A stretch of 58,747 nt of DNA from an uncultured Bacteroidales bacterium (GCA_949285735.1 CASEAQ010000011.1:1-58747), one strand, 5' to 3'; shown: positions 44,534 through 53,457, counted from the stretch's first letter. Notes: generated by a model from the sequence alone, not told the origin. Numbers and translations are program-made.

Positions 44534-45106
44534 TTAATGGAGTTCTGGGTTGCTGAACGATTCGAGCAGCATTTTTGCCTCCCAATAGTCAATCTCCATT
44601 TTCATGGAATCTTGCTCTTGGGAAGTGTATGTAGAATCTGTTTCCCAATCGTGGAAAAGCGAATCGATGGTATCAATTTTCTCCTTACAGAGTTGTCGAA
44701 AAATTGTCGGTATGTCGGAATTTCGCTCACGAGGAATGCTAATTTGAAAATTGCCACTCTCAATCCTTTGGTTCACTTGTGGGCTCGAAACAATCGAATC
44801 ATTAAATACAAAAGCAATATGCTTTCCCACAGCTCGTTCCGTAGCATCTGCCCACTCCTGTTGTTTATGCTTGCTCACTACCCCCGTAATGACATACACA
44901 CCTGACGTATCTGAATCCAAGCGTACCTCGGCAAATTCTTTAACAGTAACAATCGGCTCGCGCGACAAGCTGTCCTGGTTTTCACCAAGCACATAATACC
45001 AGCCATTTTCACGGTGAACAGCTTGCGGCTGGCTTTGTGAACACGCCACAAGGAAACAAAACATTACCCCAATACCCAAAAGGTTGCTTACTATTTTCAT
45101 ACCCAC
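44534..45106 (-). CDS. lipoprotein with SecD P1-head-like domain
   Basis: A 190-residue protein with a lipoprotein signal (LLGIGVMFCFLVACSQSQ); MKIVS two codons later is an alternative start. YYVLGENQD and ITGVVSKHKQQEWADAT lead into GKHIAFVFNDSIVSSPQVNQ and RIESGNFQIS. This block parallels the SecD/SecDF P1 head ('G..lAivldg.v.saP.v...I..G...I'). The C-terminal part is a charged helix, possibly a coiled coil. It is not SecD itself, since it has no transporter helices. Role unknown. It is divergent from the small-membrane-protein/ompH genes, with repeat array C between them. Confidence 0.65.
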   Translation of the reverse strand: MGMKIVSNLLGIGVMFCFLVACSQSQPQAVHRENGWYYVLGENQDSLSREPIVTVKEFAEVRLDSDTSGVYVITGVVSKHKQQEWADATERAVGKHIAFVFNDSIVSSPQVNQRIESGNFQISIPRERNSDIPTIFRQLCKEKIDTIDSLFHDWETDSTYTSQEQDSMKMEIDYWEAKMLLESFSNPELH

Positions 45107-45202
45107 ACAATTAAAAGATTAATATACATCAACAACACGACATCAAATATAGCGAAAATCACCTTCACGATCAAATTTTAGACAAGACATATTGCCATTT
45201 GA

Positions 45203-45236
45203 GCCGTAAAGGCGAGATGAATCGCATCTCTACGGC
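45203..45236. repeat. palindromic element, GTAGAG family, with outer stem
   Basis: Outer arms GCCGTA and TACGGC and inner arms GAGATG and CATCTC make a hairpin; the core GATGAATCGCATCTCTAC is a diverged inverted copy of the element at 1316. It abuts repeat array C. Confidence 0.6.
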
Positions 45237-45242
45237 CATGTT

Positions 45243-45384
45243 AGGCGGCGCCTTGGCAACAAAAACAAATGAATTTGTTTTGTATTGCGCTCGACTTGCA
45301 CTATCTTTCGATAAGACAGGCGGCGCCTCGGCAACAAAAACAAATGAATTTGTTTTGTATTGCGCTCGACTTGCACTATCTTTG
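45243..45384 (+). repeat. 75-bp promoter-bearing tandem repeat, array C
   Basis: Two units, landmark CTATCTTT at 45301 and 45376 (period 75), in the orientation reading toward the plus-strand genes. The distal copy has -7 TATCTTTC, the proximal copy TATCTTTG. The spacer reads TTGCGCT then TTGCACT, 11 bases apart. The AACAAAT-GA-ATTTGTT dyad is perfect. Confidence 0.9.
45354..45384 (+). promoter_or_regulatory. promoter within repeat array C, for the small membrane protein and ompH
   Basis: -33 TTTG (45354-45357), 19 bases, -7 TATCTTTG (45377-45384). The GTG start at 45406 lies about 15 bases beyond the expected transcript start. Confidence 0.8.
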
Positions 45385-45405
45385 CAAGCAAAAATTTGAG
45401 GTAAA

Positions 45406-45564
45406 GTGAAATTAGTCTTGATTTCGATAGTGTTGGTGGGCATCTGCGTCCTGCTTTTGGGCGTGAGGGTATTCTTTGTGAAAGGGGGAAAGTTCCCCAA
45501 TACCCACATACATGGCAACCGCGCCCTAAGAGATAAAGGCATCACTTGCGCCAGTGAAGAATGA
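45406..45564 (+). CDS. small conserved membrane protein (52 residues)
   Basis: Start GTG at 45406; a stop at 45397 in the same frame excludes an earlier start. A single hydrophobic helix (LVLISIVLVGICVLLLGVRV) is followed by the segment GKFPNTHIHGNRALRDKGI and a TCASEE end. I recognise this as a widespread Bacteroidetes small-protein pattern (FPNTHI.GN..LR..GI.CA) without known function. The stop overlaps the start of the OmpH gene (ATGA at 45561-45564), so the two are coupled. The promoter is the proximal unit of repeat array C. Confidence 0.75.
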   Translation: MKLVLISIVLVGICVLLLGVRVFFVKGGKFPNTHIHGNRALRDKGITCASEE

Positions 45565-46187
45565 AAAAAATTAAACCTACAGAAATGAAACTTTATAGGC
45601 ACTTAGCAAAATCTGTTTTTGTAGCAGCCGCTCTCGTGTTGGCAGCTTCTTGTACTAATAGCAACTCTGGCACAAATGCCGCATCTGCCTCACCAGCCGC
45701 CGATACCGCGTCAGATGGCAAAATGGTTATCCGCTACATCGACGGCGACTCATTGATGGCAAGCTACAACCTCGCCAAAGAAATTAGCGAAGCAATGTTG
45801 CGCCGCTCAAACCAGCTCGACAGCGAACAACAAAAACGTGGAGCCGAAATCACACGGTTTGGCAATGAAATCCAAAACAAATACCAAAACAACGGCTACC
45901 TGACACAAGAGAGCTTCAACGCCGACCAAGCCAAACTGCAACAGATGCAGATTGACGCTCAAAACTACATGGCAAAGTTGCAACGCGACGCTCAGAACGA
46001 AATGCAACAATACAATATGCAACTCAACGACTCGGTGGAAAACTTCATCAACGAATATGCCCGCCAAAAAGGTTTCGACATGATTATCTATAAGGCTTCG
46101 GGCGTGTATATGGACGCAAAATACGACGTTACAAAGGAAGTTGTTGACGGACTCAACAAGCGTTACACCAAAGTCGAAAAGAAATAA
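45561..46187 (+). CDS. OmpH/Skp-family periplasmic chaperone-like lipoprotein
   Basis: A 208-residue protein with a lipoprotein signal (SVFVAAALVLAASCTNSNSG). The Skp/OmpH layout follows: a strand VIRYIDGDSLMASYNLAKEI, a long alpha-hairpin rich in Gln (EQQKRGAEITRFGNEI...DAQNYMAKLQRDAQNEM), then the closing MIIYKASGVYMDAKYDVTKE. Skp proteins hold unfolded outer-membrane proteins in the periplasm; lipid anchoring is common in Bacteroidetes versions. The start chosen overlaps the preceding stop; MKLYRHL at 45585 is also possible. A hairpin follows the stop. Confidence 0.88.
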   Translation: MKKIKPTEMKLYRHLAKSVFVAAALVLAASCTNSNSGTNAASASPAADTASDGKMVIRYIDGDSLMASYNLAKEISEAMLRRSNQLDSEQQKRGAEITRFGNEIQNKYQNNGYLTQESFNADQAKLQQMQIDAQNYMAKLQRDAQNEMQQYNMQLNDSVENFINEYARQKGFDMIIYKASGVYMDAKYDVTKEVVDGLNKRYTKVEKK

Positions 46188-46209
46188 ACGCGATTTTTAT
46201 CAATTGAAT

Positions 46210-46266
46210 TATCTTTGCGAGTTGCAGCCTCGATTTATTTGAGTCGAAGGTGCAACTCGCTTGTTT
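46210..46266 (+). terminator. hairpin overlapping a promoter between ompH and hflX
   Basis: GCGAGTTGCA (46217-46226) and TGCAACTCGC (46251-46260) form a perfect 10-bp stem with an inner stem, followed by TTGTTTT: a terminator for the ompH transcript. A -7 box TATCTTTG (46210-46217) ends on the first base of the stem, so a transcript for hflX starting there would lack most of the left arm and escape the hairpin. Confidence 0.6.
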
Positions 46267-46283
46267 TACACAATAGCCAACAC

Positions 46284-47513
46284 ATGATTGAAGACCACGT
46301 TATAACCGACAGCCTCAACGAGAAGGCTGTACTTGTGGGTATAATCACGCCCACGCAATCGGAGGCGAAAGCCAACGAATATCTCGACGAACTCGATTTC
46401 CTTGCCGACACCGCCGGTGCTACGACGGTAAAGAAGTTTCTGCAACGCATGGACTCGCCCAACAGCACTACTTTCGTGGGCAAAGGCAAGCTCGAAGAGA
46501 TTCGCCAGTATGTCGAGGACAACGAGATAGGGCTCGTAATCTTCGACGACGACCTTACACCCAAGCAGGTGGCAAACATCGAGAAGGAGCTGAAAGTGAA
46601 AATCCTCGACCGCACGAGCCTTATCCTCGACATTTTTGCCAAGCGGGCAAAGACCGCCAACGCAAAGATGCAAGTCGAACTCGCCCAATACCAATACTTG
46701 CTGCCAAGGCTGACACGAATGTGGACCCACCTCGAACGTCAACGGGGCGGTATCGGTATGCGCGGTCCAGGTGAAACGCAAATCGAGACCGACCGCCGTA
46801 TAATCCTCGACAAAATATCGTTGTTGAAGGAACGGTTGCGCTCGCTCGACAAGCAGAAGACGATACAGCGCAAGAATCGCGGCAAGCTCACGCGCATTGC
46901 CCTCGTGGGATATACCAACGTGGGCAAATCGACACTAATGAACCTGCTGAGCAAGAGCGACGTGTTTGCCGAAAACAAGCTGTTTGCCACGCTCGACACC
47001 ACTTGCCGCAAGGTGATTATCGACAACCTGCCTTTCTTGCTGACCGACACCGTGGGCTTCATTCGCAAGTTGCCAACCCACCTCGTCGAATCGTTCAAGA
47101 CCACACTCGACGAAGTGAGGGATGCCGACATTCTCGTGCATGTGGTTGACATATCCCACCCACAGTTTGAGGAGCAAATCGAGGTGGTGAACAAAACCCT
47201 GCACGAAGTGTGCGACGCTGCCAACAAGGAGATGGTGCTCGTGTTCAACAAGGTTGACGCATTCAACTATATCCCCAAAGATGCCGACGACCTCACGCCG
47301 CGCACTCGCCGCAACATTCCGCTCGAAGAGCTGAAAGAGTCGTGGATGGCCCGCGCCGGTGCCAACTGCGTGTTCATCTCGGCAAAGAACCGCACCAACA
47401 TCGAGGAACTGAAATCGCTGCTTTACGAGAAAGCCAAGATTATACACACGCAGCGTTTCCCATACAACGATTTCCTGTTCCAAAAATACGACGACCTCGG
47501 CGAAGAAATATAA
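46284..47513 (+). CDS. hflX: ribosome-splitting GTPase HflX
   Basis: A 409-residue protein starting MIEDHVITDSLNEKAVLVGI; an upstream in-frame ATG (46215) lies in the hairpin and is rejected. The HflX N-terminal domain contains FVGKGKLEEIRQYV and FDDDLTPKQVANIE. The linker RLTRMWTHLERQRGGIGMRG and GPGETQIETDRR are highly diagnostic. The GTPase has GYTNVGKSTLMNLLS, DTVGFIRKLPTHLVESFKTT and FNKVDA. It binds 50S subunits and rescues or splits stalled ribosomes under stress. A bidirectional terminator follows. Confidence 0.94.
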   Translation: MIEDHVITDSLNEKAVLVGIITPTQSEAKANEYLDELDFLADTAGATTVKKFLQRMDSPNSTTFVGKGKLEEIRQYVEDNEIGLVIFDDDLTPKQVANIEKELKVKILDRTSLILDIFAKRAKTANAKMQVELAQYQYLLPRLTRMWTHLERQRGGIGMRGPGETQIETDRRIILDKISLLKERLRSLDKQKTIQRKNRGKLTRIALVGYTNVGKSTLMNLLSKSDVFAENKLFATLDTTCRKVIIDNLPFLLTDTVGFIRKLPTHLVESFKTTLDEVRDADILVHVVDISHPQFEEQIEVVNKTLHEVCDAANKEMVLVFNKVDAFNYIPKDADDLTPRTRRNIPLEELKESWMARAGANCVFISAKNRTNIEELKSLLYEKAKIIHTQRFPYNDFLFQKYDDLGEEI

Positions 47514-47532
47514 CCCGCCGAATCCCTCCATA

Positions 47533-47580
47533 AAAGAGAAGAGCCAACTGCCCCATGCGGTCAATTGGCTCTTCTTTGTT
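47533..47580. terminator. bidirectional terminator between hflX and the alpha-2-macroglobulin gene
   Basis: AGAAGAGCCAA (47537-47547) pairs perfectly with TTGGCTCTTCT (47565-47575). T-runs lie on both sides (TTTG on +, CTCTTTTATGG on -). The flanking genes are convergent. Confidence 0.8.
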
Positions 47581-47596
47581 GCATTATCAGTTTGTG

Positions 47597-50500
47597 TCAC
47601 TTCACCTCGATTGTGCCACCAGCCGAGTGTGCCGTGATTTGCGGTGCATACTGGCTCTGAATCGTAGCCACACCAAGGTTGTAGGTGCCTGCCGATGTCA
47701 CTGTCACTTCATAAGTGATGATGTGGGTACCCTTGGGCAGGTAGTTGAAGAACAAGCGTGTCGCGCTGTCCTTTGTCTCAAGGTAGTAACCCACGCCGTC
47801 GGCATAATGGTAGCCCGAAAGCTGGTCGGCAGGCTCGCAGCAAGCTGCACGCTCATCATTAAGGGTGACAAATTCCAAATCTCGAGAATTTTTAATTACA
47901 AACCTCACGAGCACCTTGTCGCCCTCGGCAAGCACAGCCTTCTTGTCGAGCTTGCCGCCATCGAGCCTGCGCACCTGTTTTTCAATCGACACGTCGTCGG
48001 TCTTGGCAGCCTTCACCTCGTCCATCTTTGCCGAATACTGGTGGTAAACCGCGCCCCATGCCGGTGCTGTTGCTCCATGGCGGTCAATCGACAATTCAAA
48101 TTTGCCATCGCGCGGCTCCACTTGCTTGCGGAAGTAACCAAGATACTTGTCGGTAGTGCCACAGTCGAGCGTCTCACCGTTAACCGTGATTGTCGGCAAC
48201 GTTTGTTCGCCAATCCATTCGGTTCCTGTCGATAATATCGAATACACGGCATCGGCAGCCATGCTGCTGTTGCCCCAGTCGGTCGATTGCTTTTGCAGCA
48301 ACATCCATTTGCGGATGCCATCGATAGTCTCGGTGTCGTCGGTCACCTCGCCAAATGCCTGCAAGAGCGTCGCAGTCACTGCCACCTTGCCGAAACCGCG
48401 GTCAGAGCCATTGTTGAAGTTATCCCAATATATTCCGTTGTCGCTCGATATGCTATATTGCAGCACAGACTCCATTATGGCGCGGGCAGTCTTGCGCTCG
48501 CCGCTGCGGTAGAGCGTCATTGCGCAATAAGCCTTGTTGCTCAACCCTGCAGCTTCGCCCCAATTCTTCTTCATATACTTCACGGTGCGGTCATACACCT
48601 TGCGCGCATCGGTAGTGAAATCACAATCGGGGAACAACGAACGCACATACACATAGCCATAGAAGCCGCTCAGGTGTTCCTTGTCGGTCATCAGGTCATA
48701 GTCTTTCGCTATGCAACGGTCGAGATATGCGACAGCCTTTTCCGACATAGCCTTTATATCAACATTATCAGTCAAGTAGCCCAAGTGGTTAAGCTCGCCT
48801 ATGAGTTGCAACACCTGCATGGTGACATATTGCGACGATTTGCAACCGCTGTGCCAGAACCACGTCCAGCCGCCGTCGCTCATCTGCAAGTCGCGCAACT
48901 TGGTGATTATCCTGTTGGTCTCGGCAGCCACAGCCGTCGAATCGAAGAGTTCGCCTATCGACTGCATACGCAGCGTCTGGCGGTCGGCTTCGCTAATCCA
49001 TGGAGAGGCAAGCAATGTGCCTATCTTCAAGTCGCCATTCTTCGACAGGTTGGAAACGAGCGTCGAATCGTTCTCGTCGTTCAGCCACGAGTCAACAGCC
49101 TCCTTTATTTCGGGGTTCGAAGCTGCCACACCTTGGGCAACGGCAACTGCATAAAGCGAATGAATGAGTTCGCTCGCCGTGAGATAGCTGTCTTGCTTTA
49201 TCGACGGCAGCGCAGTAACGCAATACCACACCGGATTGCTGCAAAATTCCAGCAGCAGCCTGCCACCTTCGCACTTCTTGCCTTCGAGCGCAAGGTCATA
49301 CGTCACATTGTCGGTCAGGTAGAACGGAGTTGCCTCTATCACGGGCGACACCGACGGCAACACGGTGAGCAAGTGTTGCTCGCCGTCGCCAAATGCAGCC
49401 GTTGCGGCCTTGACGCGGTAACCGATTACCGACACGTCGGCAGGCACCGTCCATTCGATGTCGAGGGCAACCGACCCTTGGGCATCGAGCGACTTCTCAA
49501 ACGACTTCGACATCACCACGTCGCCCGTCTCGACATCGAAGAGTTCGACAACGGCAGTGCAATGCTGTACCGAGTCGATGGCATTCATCAACATCGACGA
49601 CAATGTAGCCTTGTCGCCATTGCGCACGAAGCGCGGCAACGAAGCGCGCACCATTATCGGCTTGCGAGTGACAACCTCCTGCACCATCGATGCCGTGTGC
49701 AAGTCTTGCGTGTAGGCAATCGCCTTGAAGAGCCAAGTGGTGTTGAACAGCGGCGCATCAAAAGCCACCGACACGTTGCCGTCTGTATCGGTCACAAGGC
49801 TTGGTCGCCACAGTGCATTCTTGACATCGGCTGTGCGCATTTGCACATTGTCGAGTTGTGAAGTGCCTGTTGCTCCGCCGGCATCGGCAATAGCAGACTG
49901 CTCGACCTCGCTCACCTCGTCGTTCGACACTACAACCGACTCGGCAAGGGCTAAGTCGGCTGAGGCATATTCGCGCTCTGCATGGGCATTCTTCGCCATC
50001 ATGACTGGTGCAACACCAACGCCCCTGACATATACCCTGCCGTTATAGTTCAATCCATAGAAGTCAAGATCGGGCAATATTGCAGCCTGCGTCTTTTCGG
50101 TGACGCAGTCCAGATAGGCATACAGGTTGGCACCATACACATAGTTCACGCCTACATTGTAAATCTGCCCATACCACCCTTGCGGAGTGAAATTCCACTG
50201 GTGCGGTTCAATCATGTCGAGGGCTTTGTCATACATGTCGCAAATCATCGCCCCCGTGCGCAATTTACCATCTTGGTTCACCAGCCTGAACTGCCACGTC
50301 TCGGGCGTGCCCGGTACCAAGTTGTCGCGGAACGCCACAGGCATGATGTGCAACGTGTCGCAATTCATCACCGAAGCAAAGCGGTGGCTCCACGTGTGCG
50401 CCTGGTTCTCCTTGTAGGTTATAAACGTGAGATCGACATATTCGCCCTCTTCTTGCGGAATCTTTATCGTAAACTTGTGCAATCCCTTGTCATAGCGCAA

Positions 50501-53155
50501 CCACGTCTCCTTGACAATGCCTTTCTTGGTGGCTGCGATGCAATACACATGGGCTGCGTCATACGAATTGCCGAGCAACAACGAAGCCTCGTTCTTGTCG
50601 CTCACCGAGAGCTGGCACTGCGGAATCCACAACGGAGACTTCACCGGCGACTCGCTGTCGGTGAGGCGGAACAGCACCATGTCGGCATCGAAGTCAACCG
50701 TGCTGTCACCCTCTATCGTAATGTTCAACTTATATTCGCCCGAGGGCAGCGACGAAACGTCGATGCTTGGCGCGTTGGCGCGGAACGAGCCTTTCAAGCC
50801 GGCTTTACCCGATATTGCATAATTGCACACTATGAGCGTATCGGCGGGGTCCGACGTGCGCACGTTTATCGGCAATTTGATCACACCGCGGCTCGCCTCG
50901 AATGTGAAGTCGCCGCTTCCTGTGGCTTCGATGCTGCGAGTCTTGCCAATCCAGTAGAGCTTAATTGCCGACTGCGTTTCGCCGGCATCGTCGGTAACGG
51001 CGGCTTCGAGGTTGAATTGTACCCTGCCGGGCAACTCCTCGTCGTTAAGCAGCTCCTTGGGTATGGTGATGGAGAATTCTCCCTTGCCGTCGGTCACGAC
51101 ATCGAAATTCTGCACAAACGACAGCACACCCAACCCGGCGCGATACCACCAGTTCCATTGCTGGTAGCTCAGTCGCAACGACACGACGGCATTCGACACC
51201 GGCACACCGCTGAAGTATTCGGCACGCCCTGTAATGGTCACATCGGTGTTGCGGGCATAGCTCTGCTGGTCGCCGTCAAACTCCACGAAGAATGTAGGCG
51301 TCTTGTATTCGCTCACGGGGAAGAAATGCGACATATAGGCATTTTCACCCATAAGTGCTATGCGGAACCTGCCGTTCATGCGGTCGGTGGGAATGGCAAA
51401 CTCCCCTGCCACGCGCCCATACTCGTCGGTGATGAGCGAGTCGGTGGCAACCTCCTTGCCGTTGGCATCATAAAGCGTCAACGCCACAGGGAAGTTTTTC
51501 ACCACGTTGCGGCTGTCGCGATCCACTTTGTAGCAAATGGCAGAGTAGTGTACCGTTTCGCCCGGGCGATACACCCCGAGGTCGGTGAAGATTCTCACGC
51601 TCACGTTGTTCGACTCATAATCGCCATATTCGCTTATGTACACACCCATTCCATATCGGTCGTCGCCCTTCATGGCTGCCACGCGGTTGCGCATTCGGCT
51701 GTCGCTGTCCTTCACCAAGCAGTAGCCTTCGGCATTAGTGCGGTTGGCAGCCACGCGCCCCGGTTGTGGCAAGTCGTATTTCGTCACCTTGTTGATGTAA
51801 ACATCTTTGAGCGGCTCGCCAGTGATTGCATTCACGGCAAACACCTTCACGCCGCCGTTGCTATTGGTGTGGAATAGCGATATGTCGGTAACACGGAACT
51901 CCTGCGGATAGATTGCGCTCTTTTCAAGCGCATTGTCATAGTCGGGCAGCACGATGTAACGCCCGTAGGGCAGCGGTTTCAACTTCACATCAAGCGTGTC
52001 GGCAAATGGCACCACTCCCTGCGGCTCTATCGTGGTCGAAGCCACGAGTTGCAAGCGGCTGCGGTCGCGCGTCAACTTTACGTCCATCTCCACGTCGCTG
52101 GGAACCCTGAACACAAGCAACTTGCACGACGCCACATTGCAGGCTTCCACTTTTATGGCAATCGAGTCGGCTGACGTGAACGATGTCTTGTAATTCAATA
52201 CAACTGCTTTTTGTGTAATTTGCCCGATTATATTCCGCGCATTCGGCGCAAATGCCGATTTGGGGAATCGGTCGAGGTATTCATTAAGTAACTTATAAGC
52301 CTCCTTGTCATTGCCGAGCAGCCCCACATATCGTTCCAAGGCTATAAAACAAGCCGGGTCGCTGGCAAACTGTTCATATAGCGACTTGGCAACGCCGAGG
52401 GTTCCTGCTCCATTGCGGTTGCGCTGCTCGCGCGCCAATGCTGCTGTTATATAGGGTGCAGCTTCTGTCTTATGCACGGCAGTGAGAAGGTCGAAAGTGC
52501 TGTCGATAAACTCATTGGCACGCTTCGATGCATCGCTGCCAAAGGCAGCTTCGCCACGCCTGTAATTATCGACATATTCCAGCATTTCTATGCCTCGGTA
52601 GGCTATCATGTCGAGCAACGTCGGATATATTGTTGCCGTCAGCTCGCCATCTACCTTTACATACTCCTCTATCGGAGTCGCGAGCAGGGCATTCTTGTTC
52701 TGCAACGCCTTCGACAGGCTTTCGGTGATGGCTTCGAGGAAATTATCCTTGCACCACTCATCGATGCCAGTCGTCGAGCCGGCTACAGCCTTGCGTTGCG
52801 CGATTGAATAGGCGTTGGCTGCGAAGTAAGAGTTATACACCACCGCCTTCAAGTAGTGCATCGTGGCAATGGCTGCACTGTCGGTCTCCAATGCCGCCAC
52901 ACTATCGATTTTGCTCAAAATGCCAGGAGTATTGTCGCTTGAAATTTGCGCCTCGGCAATGGTGCTTTGTGTCAAGTACCTCACCACATCGGCGTGATTT
53001 CCGTTCTTCAGGGCCTTATCAAGCGATTTGTCGGCTTCTTTCATAACCGTCTTCGGATAATTAAAATTAGGCACATTGTCGGCTGCGCCTGCGCCAAGCC
53101 ACGGAATGGCGAAAAGCAGCAACGTCACAATTGCGTTGATTACTAAAATTCTCAT
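47597..53155 (-). CDS. bacterial alpha-2-macroglobulin family protein, thioester motif absent
   Basis: An 1852-residue secreted protein (signal MRILVINAIVTLLLFAIPWL; no lipobox). The first 300 residues are helical, followed by macroglobulin-like beta domains. MG domains are seen from VRIFTDLGVYRPGETVHYSA and TFFVEFDGDQQSYARNTDVT. The bait-adjacent alpha-2-macroglobulin domain is LWRPSLVTDTDGNVSVAFDA, and the toroidal helical domain contains QMSDGGWTWFWHSGCKSSQY. Where family members with a covalent trap have GCxEQ, this one reads ALPSIKQDSYLTASE (about residue 1318), so no thioester forms. It may act as a non-covalent protease trap or an envelope structural protein. No pbpC neighbour is present. 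Confidence 0.9.
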   Translation of the reverse strand: MRILVINAIVTLLLFAIPWLGAGAADNVPNFNYPKTVMKEADKSLDKALKNGNHADVVRYLTQSTIAEAQISSDNTPGILSKIDSVAALETDSAAIATMHYLKAVVYNSYFAANAYSIAQRKAVAGSTTGIDEWCKDNFLEAITESLSKALQNKNALLATPIEEYVKVDGELTATIYPTLLDMIAYRGIEMLEYVDNYRRGEAAFGSDASKRANEFIDSTFDLLTAVHKTEAAPYITAALAREQRNRNGAGTLGVAKSLYEQFASDPACFIALERYVGLLGNDKEAYKLLNEYLDRFPKSAFAPNARNIIGQITQKAVVLNYKTSFTSADSIAIKVEACNVASCKLLVFRVPSDVEMDVKLTRDRSRLQLVASTTIEPQGVVPFADTLDVKLKPLPYGRYIVLPDYDNALEKSAIYPQEFRVTDISLFHTNSNGGVKVFAVNAITGEPLKDVYINKVTKYDLPQPGRVAANRTNAEGYCLVKDSDSRMRNRVAAMKGDDRYGMGVYISEYGDYESNNVSVRIFTDLGVYRPGETVHYSAICYKVDRDSRNVVKNFPVALTLYDANGKEVATDSLITDEYGRVAGEFAIPTDRMNGRFRIALMGENAYMSHFFPVSEYKTPTFFVEFDGDQQSYARNTDVTITGRAEYFSGVPVSNAVVSLRLSYQQWNWWYRAGLGVLSFVQNFDVVTDGKGEFSITIPKELLNDEELPGRVQFNLEAAVTDDAGETQSAIKLYWIGKTRSIEATGSGDFTFEASRGVIKLPINVRTSDPADTLIVCNYAISGKAGLKGSFRANAPSIDVSSLPSGEYKLNITIEGDSTVDFDADMVLFRLTDSESPVKSPLWIPQCQLSVSDKNEASLLLGNSYDAAHVYCIAATKKGIVKETWLRYDKGLHKFTIKIPQEEGEYVDLTFITYKENQAHTWSHRFASVMNCDTLHIMPVAFRDNLVPGTPETWQFRLVNQDGKLRTGAMICDMYDKALDMIEPHQWNFTPQGWYGQIYNVGVNYVYGANLYAYLDCVTEKTQAAILPDLDFYGLNYNGRVYVRGVGVAPVMMAKNAHAEREYASADLALAESVVVSNDEVSEVEQSAIADAGGATGTSQLDNVQMRTADVKNALWRPSLVTDTDGNVSVAFDAPLFNTTWLFKAIAYTQDLHTASMVQEVVTRKPIMVRASLPRFVRNGDKATLSSMLMNAIDSVQHCTAVVELFDVETGDVVMSKSFEKSLDAQGSVALDIEWTVPADVSVIGYRVKAATAAFGDGEQHLLTVLPSVSPVIEATPFYLTDNVTYDLALEGKKCEGGRLLLEFCSNPVWYCVTALPSIKQDSYLTASELIHSLYAVAVAQGVAASNPEIKEAVDSWLNDENDSTLVSNLSKNGDLKIGTLLASPWISEADRQTLRMQSIGELFDSTAVAAETNRIITKLRDLQMSDGGWTWFWHSGCKSSQYVTMQVLQLIGELNHLGYLTDNVDIKAMSEKAVAYLDRCIAKDYDLMTDKEHLSGFYGYVYVRSLFPDCDFTTDARKVYDRTVKYMKKNWGEAAGLSNKAYCAMTLYRSGERKTARAIMESVLQYSISSDNGIYWDNFNNGSDRGFGKVAVTATLLQAFGEVTDDTETIDGIRKWMLLQKQSTDWGNSSMAADAVYSILSTGTEWIGEQTLPTITVNGETLDCGTTDKYLGYFRKQVEPRDGKFELSIDRHGATAPAWGAVYHQYSAKMDEVKAAKTDDVSIEKQVRRLDGGKLDKKAVLAEGDKVLVRFVIKNSRDLEFVTLNDERAACCEPADQLSGYHYADGVGYYLETKDSATRLFFNYLPKGTHIITYEVTVTSAGTYNLGVATIQSQYAPQITAHSAGGTIEVK

Positions 53156-53319
53156 AGCTCATTCAAATTGAGGTTGAACATATTTTTTTATTAGTTAGAA
53201 AGCGTTTTAGGTTACTGGTTAAAAATACTACTGTTAATTTTTTAAAAACCTGTCTTTAAACCCAAAGAGTTTTTCTTCAGAAAGGGAAAAAACTTCGAGC
53301 GGTCTAATGACCGATTTGG

Positions 53320-53382
53320 TTTAAAAACGACACATCTCCAAGTATTGCCAGTCTTAGACAAGAGGGCGATACTGGGAGATGT
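53320..53382 (-). terminator. intrinsic terminator of the sigma/Spy-like operon
   Basis: Arms ACATCTCCAAGTATTGCC (53332-53349) and GGCGATACTGGGAGATGT (53365-53382) pair at 17 of 18 positions counting one G-T. On the minus strand GTCGTTTTTAAAC follows. A second small hairpin CGGTC-TAAT-GACCG lies at 53300-53313. The rest of 53156-53457 is the AT-rich leader of the macroglobulin gene. Confidence 0.75.
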
Positions 53383-53457
53383 AATCGGATTGAGGAGAGT
53401 GGTTGGTAGAAAAAAGTTAGTTAAGTGTGTATGTATTATGTTTGAAGCTGTGTATTG

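Noticed and set aside
47597-53155. Thioester-forming alpha-2-macroglobulin
   Set aside because: No Cys-x-Glu-Gln motif exists; the corresponding place reads ALPSIKQ.
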